Positions 35,875 to 47,472 of a DNA stretch of 64,000 bases are shown here, piece by piece (position 1 is the first letter of the stretch; each line of letters starts with the position of its first letter). Below the pieces are notes generated by a model that was given only the letters and a program-made list of their open reading frames with translations, was not told where the DNA came from and did not search any database. Source of the stretch: Epiperipatus broadwayi (taxonomy: Eukaryota > Onychophora > Udeonychophora > Euonychophora > Peripatidae); NCBI GenBank assembly GCA_028023455.1, contig JAQFVV010000208.1:930001-994000 (forward strand). Direction: 5' to 3'. Position numbers and translations under genes: made by a program.

Positions 35875-36507
35875 ATATGTTTATCAAAACAGATTTGCCA
35901 GTTATTAATCTTTGCTATTGTGTTTAGGTGAGCTCATAATTAACGGTGATACATACGATTGTAATTTTCATGAGAGGACATGTCAGTATCCTGTTTTATA
36001 AATATTTTTAGATTGCAAATATACAAAATTATGATTGATAACTATACTGAAAATTGATGCTTTGCAGGAACTTTTTAAGAAATATTTATGCAACTTTATA
36101 TCAAATTAATTTCATGACAAAAAATATTACCTGTCTGAAGTCAAAAATGAATGTTTAAATTGGAGGTTATTAAGTATATATTGCTATCAATATGCATATA
36201 TAGAAACAGTTGTATATTGCTAACTGAAATTCAAATACAGAAATATTACCTACTGCTATTTCTGTAGAACTACCAGTGAAACAAACATTAAGTCTGAATA
36301 AAATCTGGATTCAGATTTAATAATTGTTTCACAGGTAGCACTAGTGAAATAATGTAACAATGGGTGATAGTGATATTTTTATCTGTACATTAAATCATCA
36401 TGAAGTTTATACAAAGCGGAATTAATTATGTTCATATCAGATGGGATTATATTTGTATGTGTGATAATTAGTTATATAAAAGTGATATTGTATATTTAAT
36501 AAAGTAA
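35875..36507. other. Intergenic AT-rich DNA
   Basis: No gene, RNA gene or element was recognised between the tRNA-like relic and the TA site of the next MITE. Confidence 0.4.
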
Positions 36508-36509
36508 TA

Positions 36510-37016
36510 CAGAGAGCGTACCAATAGCTCAAACAAGCTCTTAATTTGTAAGTGCGGTATGAGAAAATATTTAAAATCTCTATCCAGAACCTTCCCATCT
36601 TCAGACCAACTGGTTTCGAGCTTACGGCTCATGTCAGTGGAGGGCTAGAATATTCGGACACCAGATCTAAAATATCAACTCAAAACCCAGCATTTATTTC
36701 ATACGTAATATTTAAGGCTTTGGCTATACTGAGGCTATTAAAATATGGTAGATCTGAATTTAGTTCAGTCCCATATAGCTGTTTAAGTTAGATAGCTGGA
36801 TTTAAAGACATTTTCATGTCCGAAAATTTCAGAGTTTCTACTTAAATATTACATATTTGAATCGATAGTGTCCAAATATTCTAGCTCTCCACTGACGTGA
36901 GCCATAAGCTCTAAACCAGTTGGTTTAGAGAAAAGGTTCTGGATAGAGATTTCAAATATTTTCTCATACCGCACTTATCAATTAAGAGCTTGTTTGAGCT
37001 ATTGGTACGCTCTCTG
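36510..37016. mobile_element. Tc1/mariner-like MITE, 507 bp, long TIRs
   Basis: CAGAGAGCGTACCAATAGCT at the left end is repeated inverted at the right end. TA dinucleotides flank both ends (36508-36509, 37017-37018). Inverted similarity continues inwards for ~150 bases (AGAACCTT, CAACTGGTTT, CTCCACTGA) and weakly further. It has no transposase; short open frames inside are chance. GC content is above the surroundings. Confidence 0.8.
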
Positions 37017-37018
37017 TA

Positions 37019-38871
37019 TTACATTTTTATAAATACAAGCTTATAAAAGTAATGCCACGTTATATATGACTTGCTTTTTTGATTAATAAAGTAAATAAGT
37101 TTATGATTATATATGTTGATAAATAGTAAGGTTTTTAAAGAATTAAATTGACAATATTTTCTATCTATCCAAAATATTGTTATAGTATGCTCCTTAAAAG
37201 TTTTATATCTAATAATTACATATTTCATCTTTCACACTTTGAAATAAAGCAAATGAATTGCTTAATATAAATAAGAGTAAAACTCATTCTTATTTCTAGT
37301 TAATAACATTAGGATTTGGCATAACTGGTTCTCTTGAAACCAATCCTGTTGAGTATTCTTTATCTCAAACGGCTCATAATTTCGGTATATAAAACATTTT
37401 ACTAAAATAGTCTGCTAAAAGAGGACAGTTAAATGCAACTCAGTATTATGAAAAATTCACTGCTAAAACATTTGAATATGAATATTTTAAAAACAATATA
37501 GGATGAAAGATATGTGATTAAATTTTTAAACTACTGACTTTGGAAAAGTCTTTATTAATATATAATTGTTTTAATGTACTTGAACAATTTAATATATAAT
37601 TGTGAAGATACCTTCTGGCTTTTTCAATCGTGTTATGTTTAGTTTCAACTAGTCAAAAATCAGATTGCGAAGTGAATGTTCAGTTTTTTACTTCAAACTT
37701 AATACTCCATCAAATAATTTTATAGTCTATGCTTTATTAGTAAAGATCTTGTTTCTGATTTCATAATGAATTTCTCTATAACACCAATTTCCATTACTCT
37801 GACAATAATGCAATAAAATTGTTTTTTTTTGCTTTAGTTAATTTTTTGTTACAAGTTTTGGTTTTCATATTGAAAACTAGACAACTTTATTGGCATTTTA
37901 ATTCTTTAATGCTGATATTTCCAATTGCATTGGAAGAAGATATCAATTTACTTAATTGTAATCATAATGTTTATTGATGGCTTTACAATAATCGTAATTT
38001 ACCTTGAAGATTCATATAGAATTAATGTTTATCTATAAATTATATTACCAATTTGACTGTTTTATAATTTTTTAATGACCAGTAAACTAACTGAAATGTT
38101 ATTTCAATTTCAAGATAATTTCATAAGCAAACATTTGTGTTTAAAAATATTATAGAATTTAACCTTTTTATTAATTCATTCTTTGTAGTCTTAATAATAT
38201 GGGATGAATATTTACTTCACTTTCAGTGATCATTGTTGTGTGTATTTATACATATATATACATATGTTTCTTGTTTAAAATTAATTCATGGTTTGGGGCC
38301 GTGTTCTCTACAATAGGGGAAATTTTTCATAGAACAAATCAAAATTGTTGCGTTTAAAAAGCTGATCCAAACATAAAATTTTTTGATAGAAATGATTGGC
38401 ATTTCAACATTTTGTTCATTTTCTTCAACGCTATGTGTCTTTGACAACTGTTGTAATGAAATGTAAAATTATACCAAGAGTTTATATCTTTACAGATTTT
38501 TTTTATTTTTAATTGGTCAATCGTAGGTGAAGAAAGTTAAAAAAAATTTCTACATCTTTCAATCGGTCTTTAATGACATATGCATAGACAAAACATTGGG
38601 CAAAATATTTATATAAATAAATCTTTTGACACATCCATATGACAGTGATCTTAACAGTTTTTGTTTTGTTCATGAGATAATATTTTATATTCACTAAATT
38701 AAAAGTTTTTCTTTATGATTGACCCATAAATTAATAAATATTTGATTAATATTATTGTAATAGTTTTTACAAAAAAATTCTATCAAATGTAGATGATCTT
38801 ACAATATATTGGACTATTTTCATCTATCATTAAATATTGAATGTCTAGAAAATTTTAAACTTTACAAATAC
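37019..38871. other. Intergenic AT-rich DNA
   Basis: No gene or element recognised. Short (TA)n and ACATATATATACATATG-like simple sequence lies near 38250. Confidence 0.45.
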
Positions 38872-40590
38872 AACTTGTCAGTAATAACACAAATAGACAA
38901 CACAGGTTAATAATTGCATGTTTCAAGTAGTTATTCTTCACTCTTCAGGTGTTGCTAATCTGACTAGTGACAATATTATCATAGGAATCGAACATACACT
39001 TTTAGATTTTTGAATATCGAATTTTAAAGCAACGCTCTAACCAACTGAACTATTCTATCAAAGGCAATAGTCAATAGACATTTTATATACATATCTATGC
39101 GGATTGGTTCAGATACTCCTAATTTTTTTTTTTTAAATACTTTTTTCTCTAAGAGGTTAAATTAGAGGCTTCCAAATATGTATTGCCACAGTGGTTTCAC
39201 TTATATAGTATTTGCTATTGTCAAATGAACAGCTACTTTGAATTTTCTTTTTTGCACTTTTTCCTCTCCAATATTTTTGTATTTTCCCAAATAATGATAT
39301 GCTTATTAGTACATTCTGCTACTGTAGAAACATCTTTTTCTTTTTTAAGCATCAGTTCGTGTTCTTTCAATCACTGTTTAACAGGGTGACAGATCTCACC
39401 AATATACTTCCACATTTCACATATTTCATAGATTTTAGCATTTCCATTTTAGGCTTTGGAGAAGTTAGAATTCCTCGAAGTGTGGTATGGCCTTGGAAAA
39501 CTTCTAATGTTATATTGACTCCAGATTTTCTTTAATTTGTGGTTTCTGATGTGTATGAATACACTACAGTACCATTAATAGTTCTTCGTGATAGTTCTGT
39601 ATAAATCTTTTTATTTTCCAAATCACTGATACATAGTGATAATATAATTCTATGTTTTGTGCTTCTGGTATGATTGGATATATACCAAATATTTGCTAGT
39701 GTGTGTTAGTTTCCTATAAACCATTCGTTTACTTTGCCTTGAGAGTGTCTTGTCACAAGAACATCTAAGAGTGGCAATTTTTGTTCTTGTTCTGGTTGTA
39801 TTATGAATTTAATTGATGGAGATGTATTGTTGATGTGTGTCTAGAATGTCTAATCATGCTTCACTATGTGACTGTATCATAGCAAAGTCACACTTTCGGT
39901 GGAAATGGAGTGGTATTTATGGCTGTGGCTTCACATTCTTCTATGTAAATGTTGCTAAGCAAGGTGATTGGTGAGTCCATAAACATCCCTTGAGTTTATT
40001 GGTAGAATTCTAAGTTATATTGAAAGTACGTTGTTATGCAGAAGGTTAATAGTTCTATTATAAATTTTTCCTTATAATAGTCTGCTTCCTCATATGGTAC
40101 ATTTGTAAATAAACTTTCCATATCAAAGCATACCAATATGTCAGTTCTTTCCATTTTCTTGACCCTGATTAATTCTACAGAGTACTTAAGAATCCCTGAC
40201 AAAGAATTGTTTTCTGTATGCCAATGGACTAAGAATTTTGAGAAGAAATTTCGGCATGTTTTTGAAAATTTTTTAGAACTATTGTAGTTCTTAATGGAAC
40301 ATTGTCTTTATGAAGTTTAAGTAATACATAAAGATGAGGAGTTTTGATGAAATACAAAGTTAATTTCCTTTTTCTGAATCACTGAAATACAGGCAAAACT
40401 TTTGGAGTAATGCTCGTAACTTCTGTACTTGGAATTGGATTTTTTGCTACTTTTTTGTATTGGCCTGCTGTGAGAAGTTATTGCAATTTATGATTAGTTT
40501 TATCCATTAGAACTGTAGTGTTACCTTTGTCAGCCAAAAGAATTATTGTAGATGTATCCTATTTCACCATGTCAAAATTTGAGATTTCTT
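38872..40590 (-). mobile_element. Penelope-like element, minus-strand copy, decayed
   Basis: Read on the minus strand from about 40590 down, RT finger/palm segments appear. They are ILLADKGNTTVLMDKT (near 40540), then DILVCFDMESLFTNVPYEEA (near 40120), typical of Penelope-like RTs (FD.ESLFTNVP), then LLTFCITTYFQYNLEFYQ. Downstream near 39400-39200, KYIGEICHPVKQ and LKEHELMLKKEKD plus TVAECTNKHIIIWENTKILE form a GIY-YIG endonuclease tail. Many stops and frameshifts are present. The element ends in a tRNA-like module and a conserved tail near 38872-38960. Its 5' end abuts the 5' end of a second, oppositely oriented copy. Confidence 0.78.
38978..39062 (-). repeat. tRNA-like module at the 3' end of the PLE (minus copy)
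   Basis: The minus strand carries TAGTTCAGTTGGTTAGAGC, a good Pol III A box/D-arm, and 40-50 bases later GTTCGATTCC, a good B box/T-loop. The intervening part (GTTGCTTTAAAATTCGATAT) does not fold into a standard anticodon arm, so this is a tRNA-derived segment and not a tRNA gene. Confidence 0.6.
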
Positions 40591-42010
40591 GATGAAATTC
40601 TTAGTACATTGGCATATGGGACACAATCCTTTGTCAGGGATTCTAAGCACTTTTGTAGAATTAATCGGGGACATTAGAATTGAAAGAACTGATATTGGTA
40701 AGCTTTGATGTGAAAAGTTTATTTACAGATGTATTAACTATATGATGATAATAATTTACAAACCAGAACAATTCTACCTATTGATAATATAATGGAATTA
40801 TTAATCTTCTGCATAATAATATACTTTCAATATAACTTACAATTCAAAACAAAATCAAAGGATGACTATGGGCTCACTAGTCACCCTTAGCAACATGACA
40901 GGGAAGAATTTGAAACCACAGCCATAAATACTACTTTATTTCTGCCTAAAGTGTAGCTTTACTATGTTGATACATTTGTGGTACGGCAGCGTAGTGAAGC
41001 ACAATTACAGTTATCCTGGACACACATTAATGTCATCAATTAAATTCACAATGGAATCGGAATAAAAACAATTGCATTTTTAGATGTTTTTATTACTAAG
41101 CGCAAAGTAAAAACAATTTATAGGAAACCAACATAAACTGGCAAGTACTTGACATGTACACCCAATCATGCCAGAAACACAAAACATGGAATTATACTAT
41201 CACTATAGAGCAGAGGAAAGAAAGTTTGTTAGGAAACCAATGACTTGGAAAATGATGGTTGTCCATCAACTATCATCAAGAAAATTTTTAATAGGCACCA
41301 AAAGGAGAAAATTATTGGTACTGTAATATATCCATACATACCAGGAATCTCGGACAAATTAAAGAAAATCTGCAGTCAGTATAACAACAGCTTTCCATAG
41401 TCTAAATTGGAAATGCTGAAATACTATGGGAATGTGGAAGGAAATATATTGGTGAGACCTATCACCCCGTTGAACAGCGAATGAAAGAGAGTAAACAGAT
41501 GCTTAAAAAATAAAAAGATGGTTATACAGTAGCAGAATGTACTAATGAACATATTGTCATTTGGGAAAATGCAAAAGTATTGGATAAAGAAAAAGGTGCA
41601 AAGAAGAAAATTACAAGAAGTTACTCATATGACAATGACAAATAATCCTATAAGTCAACAGTGTGGCAATACATGTCTGGTAGCCTCTAATTAATCTTGC
41701 TTTTAGAAAAAAGTATTAATAAAAAAAATTGTAGGGATGATGAGGATTTGAACCAACCTTCATAGATAAATATATGAAATTTTTACTGACTTGCTTTTGA
41801 CAGAATAGCTCAGTTGGTTAGAAATGTTGCCTTAAAATTCGATATTGAAGAATCTAAGGAAGTTCGACTTCTATGCTGATATTGTCACTGGTCAGGCCAG
41901 CAGCACCTGAAGAAGAGTGGAGAATACTACTACTTGGAATGTGTAATTATTAACCTGTGTTGTCTATTTGTGTGTTATTACTAACAAGTTCTTAGTATTT
42001 GAAAAATTTA
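40591..42010 (+). mobile_element. Penelope-like element, plus-strand copy, decayed
   Basis: A mirror image of the neighbouring copy, starting at the shared junction AAATTCTTAGTACATTGGC. Segments include ELLIFCIIIYFQYNLQF, KTIYRKPT, YPYIPGISDKLKKICSQYN, and the GIY-YIG part YIGETYHPVEQRMKE with VAECTNEHIVIWENAKVLDK (about 41425-41600). Stops and frameshifts occur throughout. It lacks the DKGN-containing 5' segment of the other copy. It ends in the same tRNA-like module and tail (ATTATTAACCTGTGTTGTCT) near 41965. Confidence 0.75.
41798..41880 (+). repeat. tRNA-like module at the 3' end of the PLE (plus copy)
   Basis: AATAGCTCAGTTGGTTAGAA (A box/D-arm) is followed at similar spacing by AGTTCGACTTC (weak B box). 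It is collinear with the module in the minus-strand copy, so the segment belongs to the element and was not inserted separately. Confidence 0.6.
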
Positions 42011-45000
42011 AATAAAGTTTAAATTTTTTTACACATTCAGCATTTAATGGGTTTGAAAATAGTCCACCATATTATCACATCTAACATATATCATCATCAC
42101 AAATCTTTAGGAAAATATAGATGATTTTGTTTATATATTTGCAAACCATTGTATAGTTTTTGTAGGTTATTAAGACAGTTTTACCATGAACCCTATACAA
42201 AATGCTATATTTCAAAATATATTAAGTAAACTTTGTGGATAAGTCTGGAGTGAATGGGAAAAGAATGTGCAGCATCCTTATTCCGGATACATTTCAAACA
42301 TACACTGCTGAAGATTTTGGGTAAAAAAGAAAAAAATGTCATTTATAATGGTGTATAACAGTGAGCATGTAGGTGAATGTTAACAAATTTTTCACATCAT
42401 AAATACAAGTTAACTGCCACCTGCTGTTAAATGGTAAAGACATGCAATAATGGTAGACATTTAAGAAAGATATTAGAAATAATCTCTTAGCTTCAGTTCC
42501 AATGAAAAGTTTAGTGCTTTTCTAAACTGCCTGCAACATCTCTGAATCAACATTTGTGTTATGTAGCAACTTAGGTTTACTATTTACCACAAAAGTTTTG
42601 AAGTGCTACTATACCTGGATGTTGAATTTGACATGAAATATTTCCTTTGTACTTTAATCCACAATGTAATAATGTGCTAACTTACATTTTATTTTAAATT
42701 GGGGGTGTGGGTGTGAAACTTTGCACTGTATGTCAGTGAAGCTGTGTAGCACAATATTTTCAAGTGGTTTGCAAGGTTTTATTATGTTAGGAAGAGCATT
42801 AAAGACTCCGTAAGGATACAAAGTAAGCAGTCATATATAACATATCTAGATACTAGCTCCTTAAAATTTTTGTGATAAACAATATGGATTGATTTACAAA
42901 TAGTGCCTCAGCCAGCTTAGAGAAAGAACTAGTCACTTTCATTGGGATACACTATATAATATCTTATGGCATTTGCAAATAGCATAGGTTACTTCATAAA
43001 TATTTTCTAAGTATTAGAACTTATCAAAAGACTAATATTACTGTGCATTGGATTTATACAAAAAGGTCTTTGATTCCATAAGCGTTTCAAAAACAATGCA
43101 AGAAAAAAACTTAAAATGTTTGAGAAGAATATTCATAACGATGTCATTTCTCAGAATTGAATTATCCATTCTTTTATCCCTCCAGAACGCATTACATTTC
43201 AATAATTGGAAAAAGTGCAATAGTGAATGTGTGTGTACTTTTATCCAAATCAGGAATTAACACCATCTGGTTCATGAATAAACTGAATATATTTAAACAT
43301 TTTTATTTGTAGTAGTACATGTAAAGTAGCAAAATACAAGGACTTGCTTAGAACAGCTTTAAATTCATAGATTTAATTGCATGTCTCACCTCTTCGTTTA
43401 AAACATTTGGTCGATTTCTTGTTTCTTCTATTACTACACAGTTGTTTTTTTTTATTGAAGTAACTCCATCCTACTAAGGTGTTTTATTCTTTTATAGTTC
43501 TTGTCATAGTTAGATTTTTTTCTATCGTTAATTTTTTTGTATTATTTTACACAACTCCAATATTGCTGGTTTTTATTTCATTTCTTGGTAGGCATCAGTT
43601 ATTTTCTTACTGTTATCAGTCAGGTCTTAACTACCTTCAAACTCTTAAATTAATATTTTAAAGTGATTATCAAGTTCTAATTTAAATTCATTTGAATGTT
43701 TTTGAAAGAGGCATCAATTGTTAATAAGGTATTTTTAATAGTTTTCAATCTATAGTTTTGCATTTACACACGGATATCTTGCTAATCAATGACCACTCTT
43801 CCTATGTTGAATCGATTAAGAACTAATTTTTTTTTCTGTTAGTCAAAACAAAACCAAATTCTGCTGTAACTTTATTTGAATGTTTCTATATACATTTAGC
43901 TTTTTTTAAAAAAAATTATTTTATCCTACAAATTACACAAATTTATTTTATAACAATGACTGAAGTTTAGCATTTTTATCTAAATTGTTTTTCAATCCTA
44001 GTATTATATTCCATAATAAATTTAAAATGTTTGATTCATCAAAAACATCTAAAAAATCCTCTCTTCATCATAACTAGAATTTGTTGGTCATAAATTTCAG
44101 TTTTCTGCATTTAATATCTCAATAAATTAAATAACTAATATTGACATTGTCTTGGTACTATCAGTTTCCACAATTTTGTTCTTCCATTGTTTTTATAAAA
44201 ATCCCACTGCTTTTGTGTCCTTATAGTAAAACACATCCTTTTTTCAAATCAGTTGTCTTTCTATTTCCCTAAAATTCCATTTCATATTAGATAGCCTTCC
44301 ATTTTATATCGTCTCTTGAAAGTGATCTGCATTTGTAAATATCTAAATAAAACATTGAATTGTAGCATAGATTACAATCTGATTCTTAACACATTTAAGC
44401 TGCCAACTTTTGCTGTCGCTGATGATTTTATTATTTCCTAGTGAATAAAGACTACAATTTAACCATATCTGCCATATGGAATAAAAAAACATTTTCCACC
44501 ACCCCCCACACTACTCTACTTTGAAGAAATTTAATGTTATAGTTAACTATCTGGCAATTGAAAAAAAAACAACTAGTATGCAGGCTTGGGTAAAAAAAAT
44601 AATACACTTATCCATCTTAAGAATTTACCCTGGTCAATTCTTTTAGGTCTCAACAGGAATTAGTCTCTGCTCAGTTAACTCTTTCGTCTGTTAAGAATCT
44701 TTGAACTACTTTAATCATAATAAAATTATCTTTTAATACCAACCTATTCGTTTAAAATTATGTCGTTCCTAAAAAAAACTAAGCAGCTTTTTGAATAAGA
44801 TGACATCTATCAAGTCTAATAATTATAGGGCCTCAACTCTTTTACTCAAATAATTATATATCTTTTTTATTGCTTACAATTAAAAAATTAAAACTTATTA
44901 AATCCCAGATTCACCTAAAATAACTTAGAAGATTCCAAATTTAACAAGTTCAATTTATCTTACTAATTATTTCCTTGAATATAAATAAAAAGTCATTGAT

Positions 45001-45271
45001 TTTCCAATTTTAATACATAGAAGTGTAGAATCTTAAAAAAATATTGTTATAATTATACCTTTTTAATCTACAAACATTTGACGATATTGAAATAAGCACA
45101 TCAATACTATTTTTTTTATATTGTAGATTAATACATATTTTCAATTTTTAAACCTTTATACATCTAATCTTAAATTTATTGATCCTAGCAAATGATTAAA
45201 AAATATACAGTATTTCAGCAATTAAATTCTTAAATTTTTTTTAAGAAATCAAAACAAAATTTCAAAGTAAA
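42011..45271. other. Intergenic AT-rich DNA
   Basis: No recognisable gene or transposon. Short open frames (43038-43260, 43479-43661) lack domains. Confidence 0.45.
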
Positions 45272-45340
45272 GCATTGGTGGCCTATTGGTTAGCACACCT
45301 TTCAAACAGCTGGCCCGGGTTTGCTTCCCAGTCAACGAAT
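45272..45340 (+). pseudogene. tRNA-Glu-like relic
   Basis: TGGTGGCCTATTGGTTAGCA (D-arm/A box) is followed by a loop containing CTTTCAA (central TTC, as in tRNA-Glu). Then comes GGCCCGGGTTTGCTTCCCAG, close to the GGCCCGGGTTCGANTCCCGG T-arm of tRNA-Glu. Anticodon and acceptor stems are not properly paired. It is a pseudogene or a SINE head. Confidence 0.55.
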
Positions 45341-45879
45341 TTGACATATGGGAAAAAAAGCCACTTAAAAACTTTAAAATTGACAAAAAAATTAGCTGAA
45401 ATAGTACTTTATGGGTTAAAATGGGAAACTAAGAAAAAAATTCATGGAGATATTTAATCTACAATGAAGCTTTATAACATTGCAAATGGTATCTCACTGC
45501 TCCTAAGATTGTTTTATATGGTCATCAATCCAAATATGATTTTTTTGTTATAAGCCTTAATTAAAACGTTTGTATAAAACAAATAACCTTAAAATCCCCC
45601 CTAAAAATTTTTTTTTTTACAATTTGATGATATAATGAAATTAATATTTTATTATTGTAAGCATTATTTACAGTAATTACAATATTTATCTAAAAATGAA
45701 GAATAATTAGAATTTGCAAAAAAATGGAAAAAATTTGCTTAGACTACAAGTGGTATGATATACTGCTATTCCTCAAGGCATAAAACTTGCACTATATGAG
45801 CTAAATTCAAAGTAATTTGATTTTGGCAAAATAGACATGTTCAATTTTTTTTTATAGAATTAAGGCATAAAAATTTATA
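45341..45879. other. Intergenic AT-rich DNA
   Basis: Nothing recognised. The open frame at 45275-45457 simply reads through the tRNA-like relic and is not a gene. Confidence 0.4.
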
Positions 45880-46440
45880 GCGATATCACTAGTAGCTATT
45901 GGGATGTCATTTAAACTTTGCAAATGATGTTTTTATATCTAATGTGTCAAAGCTCCAGCAAGTGTTGCAAGTTAGCGGATGAAAATAGGACTAAAGAATT
46001 AATATTCAATAGATTTTCCCAGAAGACATTAACTTTAAATATCTTGGTCAGATTATTAATACAGATGAAAACGATGGTTGAAACCAATTGCAAGAAATTA
46101 ACCTGGATGGAATTCTTTTGGTATAAGTAATATTAAAAGGAAATATATATGTTTGAAAAGGATTTTTAATACATGTATTTTATCATTCTTAGAATCTTAC
46201 TTAACAGAAAAGCTATTCAAGTTTCAGATTCAACCAAGTATGAACAGATGTATGTTAGAAATAATGGAAACGGATTGAAAGTGAAATACTCGGGTGAGAA
46301 GAAATATGTATTGAAAAGAAACAAATGGAACTGGGTAGACAGTTGAAGTCATTTGTTCCCAATTTATTGTAAAAGATTAGAAAGAAACCACATATGATAT
46401 GGAAAAGAGACTTGATTAAACTTTGAGAAATATTCATCCT
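45880..46440 (+). pseudogene. Decayed LINE reverse-transcriptase C-terminal fragment
   Basis: Plus-strand frames give FADDVFISNVSKLQQVLQ-like sequence (RT catalytic region), then NFKYLGQIINTDENDG, the YLG motif, near 46030-46070. After that comes FQIQPSMNRCMLEI (about 46215-46265), matching the KFQIQRSMERCMLGI segment of arthropod endonuclease-RT proteins. Frames change repeatedly. It belongs to the same broad LINE type as the fragment at 4200-5110, judging from the adjoining parts of the protein each preserves. Confidence 0.55.
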
Positions 46441-46904
46441 GTAGTGGACTGAGAATGTTTGAAAATGGTGATAGTTACTTGGATAAAAAGAAAATGTAAG
46501 ATTGATTATTCTTAATAGAAATTATCAAAATAAATTATTTTTACTAAAAATTATAATGATTGAGAAAAATTTAATATCTAGTAATAAAATGGCTTGGGGG
46601 CAGGATGTTAAAGAGAATTGATTTTTAAAAAAAAATTCCTGAAGTTTATATTATTCATTAATAAAATTTATATAGGTGAAAATAGTTTGAGTTTAAATGA
46701 ATTAAAATTCATAACAGTAGATAAAATATAAAAAAAAACATTAATTGAATATTATATATGAGAAATGTAGGTTAAAAATTTGAGAAAATTAAAGGTTTTT
46801 TTTAAAAAAAAAAAACATGACTTGCTTGGAAGTTTATACAAAATTCAAACACCAGAATGGATCGTGGGATCAACTGCAAAATTGTGCAGAGTAAAAAAAA
46901 GACA
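46441..46904. other. Intergenic AT-rich DNA
   Basis: Nothing recognised beyond possible further decay of the LINE fragment on its left. Confidence 0.35.
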
Positions 46905-46980
46905 AGTTTGAATACCAAAATTGATTCTGGGACCTCCCAATTCCAAGTTGGTTGCTCTACCAACTGAACCAAACTATGCG
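46905..46980 (-). pseudogene. tRNA-like relic (TGG loop)
   Basis: The minus strand reads TTTGGTTCAGTTGGTAGAGC (A box), then ACCAA-CTTGGAA-TTGGG as an anticodon-arm-like hairpin with central TGG (Pro-type). AGGTCCCAGAATCAATTTTGG follows as a decayed T-arm. Acceptor pairing is poor. Confidence 0.45.
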
Positions 46981-47179
46981 GAATATCTGATTAAAAACTG
47001 CTCTCAAATTATTAAAAACTTCCAATATTAATGAAGATTGCATTGTTTTGAGTTATGATTATTATAAATATATGATGTTATTTTTACACTTGAGAAGTCT
47101 GCCTTGGTAGTGAATTTTGATTAGTAATAATTTTGAATAGTCATACTTTGGTTTTATCAAAGATTAGGTATATATACTC

Positions 47180-47252
47180 CCTTCAGTTTAGCACAGCGGT
47201 AGAGCATCTGATTTGAGATTGGGAAGTTCCAGGATTGATTCTAGCACTCAAA
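47180..47252 (+). pseudogene. tRNA-like relic
   Basis: CAGTTTAGCACAGCGGTAGA (A box) is followed by AAGTTCCAGGATTGATTCTA (T-arm/B-box-like). The anticodon arm is unclear. It lies only ~200 bases from the previous relic in the opposite orientation and shortly before the inverted solo LTR. Confidence 0.45.
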
Positions 47253-47472
47253 CGTCTCTGGAGCTCCCAAGCAATAAACCTATTAGTTTTTTTTTAAATG
47301 TATATATACTATACGTTTGTGTGTGCGATGCATATAGACAAATTCACGTGGAATTTACCTAGCCTATATAATGATAAAATATGAAATATATATGGTGAAA
47401 CAGAATTTTTGCTAAAATACCAATTGAAGGCTAGTGTTTTATCACATGCTTACAAGGACATTTTATATATAT

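Noticed and set aside
38900-38960. Possible hammerhead ribozyme in the Penelope-like tail (CTGAAGAG ... GAAAC on the minus strand)
   Set aside because: The core resembles CUGANGA...GAAA and PLEs are known to carry hammerheads. The bases that would be stem II do not pair well in either copy, and the plus copy reads GGAA where GAAA is required. A simple tail hairpin is a better description.
39183-39535. Plus-strand open frames over the left Penelope-like copy
   Set aside because: The GIY-YIG and RT motifs are on the minus strand; these plus-strand frames are antisense shadows.
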